From contig CAMLMQ010000029.1 in NCBI GenBank assembly GCA_946481135.1, forward strand, positions 1 to 20,153: a stretch of DNA of 20,153 nt. The letters are read 5' to 3'. The stretch comes from an uncultured Microbacteriaceae bacterium. Its GTDB lineage: Bacteria > Actinomycetota > Actinomycetes > Actinomycetales > Microbacteriaceae. The notes under the pieces were generated by a model. That model saw only the letters and a program-made list of their open reading frames with translations. It was not told the DNA's origin and did not search any database. Shown here in pieces: positions 16,166 to 20,153 of this stretch; the first letter of the stretch is position 1; each line of letters begins with the position of its first letter. A program made the position numbers and the translations under genes.

Positions 16166-16178
16166 CGCATCGAGCCTA
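16166..16178 (-). promoter_or_regulatory. Putative -10 box for the M16 peptidase gene
   Basis: On the minus strand TAGGCT (16178-16173) is followed by seven bases and the ATG at 16165. It is the same hexamer as the one before osmC. No convincing -35 is seen. Confidence 0.45.
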
Positions 16179-16239
16179 CGTCACCGCCCCGCCCCTCGGC
16201 CGGGCGTGTGTCACGCGCATTGGGGGTGTCCGCCAGAAT

Positions 16240-16265
16240 GAGGACATACGGATCTGTCTGTCCTC
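16240..16265. promoter_or_regulatory. Palindromic operator candidate for the TetR regulator
   Basis: GAGGACA (16240-16246) and TGTCCTC (16259-16265) form perfect 7-base inverted arms. The 12-base centre contains ACGGATCTGT (16248-16257), which shares the same dyad centre. In all 11 of 13 positions pair over 26 bases. It ends five bases before a TATCGT box (16271-16276) reading toward the TetR gene, and lies in the divergent space shared with the M16 gene. TetR dimers commonly bind palindromes of this size. Autoregulation is inferred from position. Confidence 0.55.
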
Positions 16266-16270
16266 CGTGA

Positions 16271-16276
16271 TATCGT
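16271..16276 (+). promoter_or_regulatory. Putative -10 box of the TetR gene
   Basis: TATCGT matches TAnnnT and lies just downstream of the palindrome at 16240-16265. Transcription would start near 16283 and leave a leader of about 119 bases before the GTG at 16402. No good -35 is visible, which is common for repressed or activator-dependent promoters. Confidence 0.4.
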
Positions 16277-16303
16277 GATCGCACGGGCTGCCCCTGGCCC
16301 TTA

Positions 16304-16366
16304 GTCGCGGAAGACCCGAACCTCCGCGACCAGGTCGTGCCCGTTCACCCCTGGCGGGCACGACCT
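16304..16366 (+). repeat. Two adjacent inverted repeats (stem-loops) in the TetR leader
   Basis: Stem 1 is GTCGCGGA (16304-16311) with TCCGCGAC (16323-16330), eight perfect pairs with an 11-base loop. Stem 2 is AGGTCGTGCCCG (16332-16343) with CGGGCACGACCT (16355-16366), twelve perfect pairs and again an 11-base loop. They are separated by one base. No T-run follows on either strand, so a simple intrinsic terminator is not supported. They could be an attenuator, an RNA-stability element or a small RNA. Confidence 0.6.
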
Positions 16367-16401
16367 CCCCCGTCGACCCCGACCCGACCGAGAGCGCGCG
16401 C

Positions 16402-16995
16402 GTGAGCATCCGAATCGATCCGCCCCTCACGGAGCTGCCCGAGGCGCCGGCGAAGCTGCGCATCCTGCACACGTCCGACCGGTTGTTCTACGACGAGGGC
16501 ATCCGCGCCGTCGGTGTCGACCGGCTCATCGCCGAGTCGAGCGTGACGAAGGCGACCTTCTACAAGCACTACGGGTCGAAGGACCGGGTGATCGCCGCCT
16601 ACATCGGCTACCGGCACCGTCGGGTCGCCGAGCAACTCGCCGATCTCCTCGCGACGCACGCGGCCCCCGAGGCGGCCGTGCTCGGCCACCGCGACGCCGT
16701 GCTCGCCGAGATCGCGGCGGCGGGTTTCCGCGGCTGCCCGTTCATCAACGCCGCCGCCGAGTTCTCCGACCCGGCGCATCCCGTCCGGGTCGCCGTGCGC
16801 GATCACCGGGAGTGGTACGCCACCGTGTTGGAGCAGCTCATGCGGGCGATCGGCCATCCCCTGCCGGGGGAAGCCGCCGACGAGCTCGTGCTCGCCCGTG
16901 ACGGGGCGATGAGCGGCGGGTACGCGGGTGACCCGGTCGCTGCGGCGACCGCGTTCGGCCGGGTCGTCGACCGCATCCTCGCCGAGTCGCGCTGA
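16402..16995 (+). CDS. TetR/AcrR family transcriptional regulator
   Basis: This 197-residue DNA-binding repressor has a helix-turn-helix at about 39-58 (VDRLIAESSVTKATFYKHYG), followed by SKDRVIAAYI, the standard TetR N-terminal domain. The ligand-binding part (about 75-197) includes FRGCPFINAAAEF, seen in many regulators of this branch. The effector is unknown. The start is GTG at 16402, preceded only by a weak GAGAG, and a long structured leader lies upstream. Likely targets are its own gene, the adjacent membrane protein gene or the aldo/keto reductase gene; a palindrome at 16240-16265 supports self-control. Target assignment is inference. Confidence 0.93.
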   Translation: MSIRIDPPLTELPEAPAKLRILHTSDRLFYDEGIRAVGVDRLIAESSVTKATFYKHYGSKDRVIAAYIGYRHRRVAEQLADLLATHAAPEAAVLGHRDAVLAEIAAAGFRGCPFINAAAEFSDPAHPVRVAVRDHREWYATVLEQLMRAIGHPLPGEAADELVLARDGAMSGGYAGDPVAAATAFGRVVDRILAESR

Positions 16996-17070
16996 GTCCC
17001 GTCGCGCCGCACCGCCCTACCACCGTCGGGACGCCCGCCGGAAGTCCCGCGCGCGTTTCCCGGGGATCGC

Positions 17071-17076
17071 TAGGGT
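17071..17076 (+). promoter_or_regulatory. Putative -10 box for the small membrane protein gene
   Basis: TAGGGT at 17071-17076 would start transcription near 17083 and give a leader of about 40 bases that carries the GAAAGG Shine-Dalgarno. No -35 is clear. A weak GTCCCG/CGGGAC inverted repeat (16996-17001 and 17027-17032) precedes it and might end the TetR transcript. Confidence 0.4.
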
Positions 17077-17122
17077 AGGGGCGCTCGGCGACCCCGCCGG
17101 GCACGACCGAAAGGCTGCCCCC

Positions 17123-17473
17123 ATGGCTCTGGAATTCAGCGTGGTCATCGATCTGCCGTTCATCGTGGCGCTCGTCGGAGGCGTGCTCGCCGTCGTCGAC
17201 GCCATCGCCCGACTGCGTCGCGGGTCGACGATCCTGGCCATCATCCAGATCATCGCCTCCGTGCTGTTCGTGCTCTCCCTGTTCATCGCCAACGTGCCGT
17301 TCGGGGCCCCGCTCCTCGCGGTCGTGACGATCGTGCTGCTGCTGCTGCAACTCGTCTTCAGCGGCGCGACGCGTCGCGGCAACGCCGCGATCACCGTCAT
17401 CGCGATCATCCTGCTCGTCGTGTGGCTCGTACTCATCGGCGGTCGGGTGATCATCCCGGGCGTCAACGCCTGA
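17123..17473 (+). CDS. Small multi-span membrane protein, unknown function
   Basis: The 116-residue product begins MALEFSVVIDLPF and has hydrophobic segments at about 9-28, 36-56, 60-81 and 88-113, separated by short Arg-containing turns (RLRRGS, ATRRGN). It is probably a four-helix bundle in the cytoplasmic membrane. I do not recognise the family. The ATG at 17123 was chosen because GAAAGG (17109-17114) lies eight bases upstream. A longer in-frame extension would be Arg-rich and unlike a signal. It lies 127 bases after the TetR gene and converges on the aldo/keto reductase gene. Confidence 0.85.
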   Translation: MALEFSVVIDLPFIVALVGGVLAVVDAIARLRRGSTILAIIQIIASVLFVLSLFIANVPFGAPLLAVVTIVLLLLQLVFSGATRRGNAAITVIAIILLVVWLVLIGGRVIIPGVNA

Positions 17474-17511
17474 GCTCCGAGCTCGACGGCTTCGAGTTCG
17501 ACAGCGCCGAC

Positions 17512-17549
17512 CTCGACCGCGCGGGCGCTCAGTCGCTCGCGCGGTCGAG
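17512..17549. terminator. Bidirectional hairpin terminator between convergent genes
   Basis: CTCGACCGCGCG (17512-17523) pairs perfectly with CGCGCGGTCGAG (17538-17549), twelve base pairs around a 14-base loop that can add three more pairs. It sits 39 bases after the membrane protein stop. It covers the aldo/keto reductase stop codon, which lies in the loop, and its last codons. No T-run is present, as is common in high-GC actinobacteria. Confidence 0.65.
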
Positions 17550-18566
17550 TGCCGTCAGGTGCGAACGGGTGAGCGTGAGCCCCGCCGCGGCGACGAGATC
17601 GAACACCTGGTCGGCCGTGCTCGCCGACACGACGGGCGCGACGACCCGCGGCTTGCTCAACAGCCACGCGAGCGCGACGGTCGCCGGGCTCGCGTCGACT
17701 TCGGCCGCCACGGCGTCGAGGGCGGCGAGCACGCGCAGGCCCGATCGTGTGAGGTGACGCCCCACCTCGGCGCGCCGCGAACCCGACAGATCGGACTTCG
17801 ACCGGTACTTGCCGGTGAGGAAGCCCGACGCGAGCGCGAACCGCGGCATGACGCCGAGGTCGAGGTCGGCGGCGACCCGGGCGAGTCCCGTCTCGTACTC
17901 GCGCCGATACACGAGGTTGTAGTGGTTCTGCATGGCGGCCATGCGGGCGACGCCGAGCTGCGCCGACGCGATGCGCGCCTCGATGAGCCGGTCCCCGGTG
18001 TGGTGGGAGCCCCCGAAGGCGCGCACCTTGCCGGCACGGACGAGTTCGTCGACCGCGAGCAGCGTCTCCTCGAACGGAACGGAGGGGTCGTCGATGTGGA
18101 GGTAGAGCAGGTCGATGCGGTCGGTGCGCAAGCGGTGCAGCGACGCTTCGACGGCCGCGGTGACGTGGCGCGCGGACAGTCCCGGATGGTCGGCGCTCTT
18201 GCCGACCTTCGTCGCGACGACCGTCTCGTCGCGCGCCCGGCGTGCACGCATCCAGTTGCCGAGGATGATCTCGCTGCGTCCGGCGGCGTAGGAGTCGGCG
18301 GTGTCGACGAAGTTGCCGCCGTGCTCGGTGTACGCGTCGAGGATGCGCTCGCTCTCCGGCGCGTCCGCCGTCCAGCCGAACACGTTGCCGCTCAGGGCGA
18401 TCGGGAACACCCGCAGCTCGGTCGGTCCGACGCGCCGCCGCGGCGGCGGGTCGAGGCCGACGACCGCCGCGGTCTCGGCCGTCGTGGGGACGGCGCCCGT
18501 GGAGTGTCGCGGACCCGCGGCGACGAGGCTCGGCGCTGTGAGCACCTGCGCCCCCTCGTCGGCCAT
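17529..18566 (-). CDS. Aldo/keto reductase
   Basis: This is an NADPH-dependent carbonyl reductase of 345 residues with a TIM-barrel fold. The catalytic tetrad is visible: Asp88 and Tyr93 in FVDTADSYAAG, Lys120 in VVATKVG, and His157 in LLYLHIDDP. Cofactor-binding elements include PRFALASGFLTGKYR (241-255) and the C-terminal VVSASTADQVFDL (312-324). The barrel starts at about 45 (RVGPTELRVFPIALSGNVFG). The first 44 residues are an unusual Ala/Thr/Pro-rich extension. The ATG at 18566 has a strong GGAGGGG seven bases upstream, which supports this start despite the extension. A TAGCCT box (18591-18586) and a 16-base palindrome lie upstream. The substrate is unknown. Confidence 0.94.
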   Translation of the reverse strand: MADEGAQVLTAPSLVAAGPRHSTGAVPTTAETAAVVGLDPPPRRRVGPTELRVFPIALSGNVFGWTADAPESERILDAYTEHGGNFVDTADSYAAGRSEIILGNWMRARRARDETVVATKVGKSADHPGLSARHVTAAVEASLHRLRTDRIDLLYLHIDDPSVPFEETLLAVDELVRAGKVRAFGGSHHTGDRLIEARIASAQLGVARMAAMQNHYNLVYRREYETGLARVAADLDLGVMPRFALASGFLTGKYRSKSDLSGSRRAEVGRHLTRSGLRVLAALDAVAAEVDASPATVALAWLLSKPRVVAPVVSASTADQVFDLVAAAGLTLTRSHLTALDRASD

Positions 18567-18742
18567 CGCGGCTCCCCTCCGCTGGCAGGCTAACCCCGGG
18601 ATCGCGCGTCGCCCGGGCGACGTGGCCGAATCGTTACGGCCCGGTGACCACCCACTTCGGGGGTCGCCTCGGCGACATGAACGTCGCGGGAACTCCGCGT
18701 CAATCCCTCCCGCGAGGCGGGTCGGGGTCGTAGGTTGAGGGG
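18567..18742. promoter_or_regulatory. Divergent intergenic region, left part: aldo/keto reductase promoter and inverted repeats
   Basis: This region has no credible gene. Toward the reductase, TAGCCT (18591-18586, minus strand) is a plausible -10. Upstream of it is a perfect 16-base palindrome CGTCGCCCGGGCGACG (18607-18622). Further inverted repeats are GGTGACC/GGTCGCC (18643-18649 and 18662-18668, one G-T pair, plus an inner CCC/GGG) and TCGCGGGA/TCCCGCGA (18684-18691 and 18708-18715). Toward the plus strand, TAGGTT (18731-18736) is a possible -10 for the downstream leader. Confidence 0.5.
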
Positions 18743-18945
18743 GCACGGACCTTTGGGTTCCGGTGCCGGGTCGTCCACAGCGAACGGGTCGGCAGCCGCA
18801 CTCTCCGGAAGGGCCGCGAGCACGTCCGTCCGGGCGGGTCGCGGCCCTTCGCCAACTCCGAGGTCGGCCCCAACGTTCGGCGGGCGTCGCGCGTCAGAAG
18901 AGGTGAGAGGGCGCGCCCGGTCCTCGCCCGCCGAGAGGATGAGTC
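18743..18945 (+). ncRNA. Candidate structured 5' leader (cis-regulatory RNA) of the small membrane protein gene
   Basis: If transcription starts about seven bases after TAGGTT, the leader is about 200 bases and rich in stems. A 5' hairpin uses GGCAC/GTGCC and GGA/TCC within 18742-18767. A 12-pair stem is GAAGGGCCGCGA (18808-18819) with TCGCGGCCCTTC (18839-18850). A 10-pair stem is TCGGCGGGCG (18877-18886) with CGCCCGCCGA (18925-18934), and its 3' arm ends on the first two bases of the GAGAGG Shine-Dalgarno (18933-18938). It matches no riboswitch consensus I could recognise. The RNA role is inferred from pairing only. Confidence 0.4.
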
Positions 18946-19299
18946 ATGACACTCGACACCCCCGCCCGCCCGCGCTCGATCGCCTGGTGGCTCGCTCCGG
19001 CCGGCGCCTTCGCCCTCGTGGCGATCGGCGTGCTGTGGGCGATCCCGAAGCCGACGGGCGTCTGCATCGCGATCTACCCGCCGCCGCCCGAGTGCGCGGT
19101 GGGCGATCCGTCGACGGTGCTGCCGTTCCTCGTGCTGCTCGTGCTGCTCTACGCGGCGCTCGTCGCGAGCGCGCTGCTCGTGCCGGCCCGGCGACGCGCG
19201 CTCGTGCTGGGCCTGCTCTGCGGCGCCCTCGGGCTCGTCGCGCTCATCGGACTCGCGGTCACGCTCGCCGCGGCCACTGCGCCCTCCCTCTACTACTGA
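18946..19299 (+). CDS. Small three-helix membrane protein, unknown function
   Basis: The 117-residue product has hydrophobic helices at about 12-33, 57-80 and 84-110, with an Arg-rich turn (ARRRA, 81-85). The first loop (34-56) carries Cys40 and Cys50 around a PPPP run and could be disulfide-linked on the outer face. I do not recognise the family. The ATG at 18946 has GAGAGG at 18933-18938, seven bases upstream. The coding frame is supported by strong third-position GC and the membrane pattern. Expression may be controlled by the structured leader. It converges on pnp with a clear terminator between. Confidence 0.82.
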   Translation: MTLDTPARPRSIAWWLAPAGAFALVAIGVLWAIPKPTGVCIAIYPPPPECAVGDPSTVLPFLVLLVLLYAALVASALLVPARRRALVLGLLCGALGLVALIGLAVTLAAATAPSLYY

Positions 19300-19307
19300 G
19301 CCGCGAA

Positions 19308-19351
19308 CAGACGGATGCCGCCCCGCGACGTGCGGGACGGCATCCGTTCTG
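19308..19351. terminator. Bidirectional hairpin terminator between the membrane protein gene and pnp
   Basis: ACGGATGCCG (19311-19320) pairs with CGGCATCCGT (19338-19347). An inner CCCGC/GCGGG stem (19322-19326 and 19332-19336) and outer CAG/CTG bases extend it, with a five-base loop and one bulge. It lies nine bases after the plus-strand stop codon and ten before the pnp stop codon. It therefore serves both convergent genes. Confidence 0.8.
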
Positions 19352-19361
19352 ACGCGAGCGA

Positions 19362-20153
19362 TCAGCCCTCGGCGGGGGCCTCCGGGCCCTCCGACGCGGC
19401 GGACGACGCCTCGGTGTCGCCGCCCTCGGCACCCTCCTCGACGACGGGCGCGAGCGACAGCTTGCCCTTGTCGTCCATCTTGGTGATCTCGACCATGATC
19501 TTCTGGCCGACGCCGAGCACGTCCTCGACGTTCTCGACGCGCTTGCCGCCGGCGAGCTTGCGCACCTCGGAGATGTGCAGCAGGCCGTCCTTGCCCGGCA
19601 TGAGCGACACGAACGCACCGAAGGTGGCGATCTTCACGACGGTTCCGAGGAACCGCTCGCCCACCTCGGGGTTGATCGGGTTGCCGATCGCGAGCACCTG
19701 GGCACGCGCCGCCTCGGCCGAGGGACCGTCGACCGCGCCGATGAAGACGGTGCCGTCCTCCTCGATCGAGATGTCGGCGCCCGTGGCGTCCTGGATCGCG
19801 TTGATCGTCTTGCCCTTGGGGCCGATCAGCTCGCCGATCTTGTCGACCGGGATGTTGACCGAGATCACGCGCGGCGCGGTCGGGGCCATCTCGTCGGGCC
19901 CGTCGATCGCCTCGTTCATGACCGCGAGGATGCGCATGCGCGCCTCCTTGGCCTGGTTCAGCGCGCCCGCGAGCACCGACGCGGGGATGCCGTCGAGCTT
20001 CGTGTCGAGCTGCAGGGCCGTGACGAACTCCGACGTGCCGGCGACCTTGAAGTCCATGTCGCCGAGCGCGTCCTCGGCGCCCAGGATGTCGGTGAGCGCG
20101 GCGTACTTCGTCTCGCCGTCGATCGTCTCCGACACGAGGCCCATCGCGATGCC
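19362..20153 (-). CDS. pnp: Polyribonucleotide nucleotidyltransferase (partial, 5' part beyond 20153)
   Basis: This is the C-terminal 263 residues of PNPase, a phosphorolytic 3'-5' exoribonuclease. The frame is open to the window edge. Visible parts are the end of the second RNase PH domain ([20 protein letters not shown]), a KH domain with the GPKGKTI loop, and an S1 domain (about [20 protein letters not shown] through KGKLSLAPV). An acidic, Ala/Glu/Ser/Pro-rich tail ends the protein, as in other actinobacterial PNPases. With rnj in the same window, two central RNA-decay enzymes lie within one conserved cluster. The identification is certain. Confidence 0.97.
   Translation of the reverse strand, partial: GIAMGLVSETIDGETKYAALTDILGAEDALGDMDFKVAGTSEFVTALQLDTKLDGIPASVLAGALNQAKEARMRILAVMNEAIDGPDEMAPTAPRVISVNIPVDKIGELIGPKGKTINAIQDATGADISIEEDGTVFIGAVDGPSAEAARAQVLAIGNPINPEVGERFLGTVVKIATFGAFVSLMPGKDGLLHISEVRKLAGGKRVENVEDVLGVGQKIMVEITKMDDKGKLSLAPVVEEGAEGGDTEASSAASEGPEAPAEG

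Noticed and set aside
16238..16270. A ten-codon ATG frame that could be a leader peptide before the TetR gene
   Set aside because: It lies entirely within the palindrome and ends just before the predicted -10 box, so it would not be on the TetR transcript. It also has no Shine-Dalgarno.
18677..18733. An 18-residue plus-strand ATG frame in the non-coding region
   Set aside because: It has no Shine-Dalgarno, a Gly/Ser/Arg composition without any motif, and ends inside the putative -10 box.
18781..18850. Possible c-di-AMP (ydaO-type) riboswitch because of a CGAACnnGTCnGC-like string
   Set aside because: The match is short. The other conserved elements of that class, including the GCTAACC stretch near its 3' end, are missing in this leader. 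The downstream gene is not a cell-wall hydrolase.
1..20153. Search for mobile elements, CRISPR arrays, tRNA/rRNA, toxin-antitoxin or defence islands
   Set aside because: No transposase, integrase, regularly spaced repeat, CCA-ended tRNA-like fold or known defence gene set was seen by eye. The gene order is that of a conserved actinobacterial chromosome region.

Overview
This is a GC-rich window from a high-GC Gram-positive chromosome. It is most likely an actinobacterium of the Microbacteriaceae type, judged from codon bias, protein character and gene order; no rRNA is present to confirm this. Reading from position 1, the conserved minus-strand genes run ftsK (5' part), rnj, dapA, thyX, dapB, an M16 peptidase and pnp (3' part). 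From memory, this matches the order of the mycobacterial ftsK-rnj-dapA-thyX...dapB...pepR-gpsI block, so the backbone is an old actinobacterial housekeeping cluster. I see no insertion sequence, phage gene, CRISPR array, tRNA or rRNA.

Layout. 1-1752: 5' two thirds of ftsK. 1814-5507: a probable four-gene operon for a MacAB-like exporter (membrane-fusion adaptor, ATPase, FtsX/MacB-type permease) followed by a secreted lipoprotein. 5633-11091: one tightly packed operon, thyX, a four-helix membrane protein, a DUF559-type nuclease-fold protein, dapA, rnj and a GNAT acetyltransferase; most junctions overlap or lie within 16 bases. 11166-12484: divergent osmC and a TIGR01777-type SDR epimerase, overlapping by one base. 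12487-13655: dapB and a small TPR membrane protein. 13693-14139: a divergent GNAT gene. 14172-16165: M16 peptidase and a histidine phosphatase.

16166-19361 separates the M16 gene from pnp and carries the accessory content: a TetR regulator with a palindromic operator candidate and a hairpin-rich leader, a small multi-span membrane protein, an aldo/keto reductase, a 379-base non-coding stretch dense in stem-loops, and another small membrane protein. Convincing hairpin terminators lie between the convergent pairs at 17512-17549 and 19308-19351.

Function. The core genes serve lysine/peptidoglycan precursor synthesis (dapA, dapB), dTMP synthesis (thyX), RNA decay (rnj, pnp), chromosome segregation (ftsK) and proteolysis (M16). 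Several start codons sit 6-7 bases after a TAnnnT -10 box, which suggests leaderless mRNAs. I did not find a clearly new defence or mobile system. The best leads for something undescribed are the structured leader at about 18743-18945, whose last stem touches the Shine-Dalgarno sequence, and the operator plus twin-hairpin leader in front of the TetR gene.
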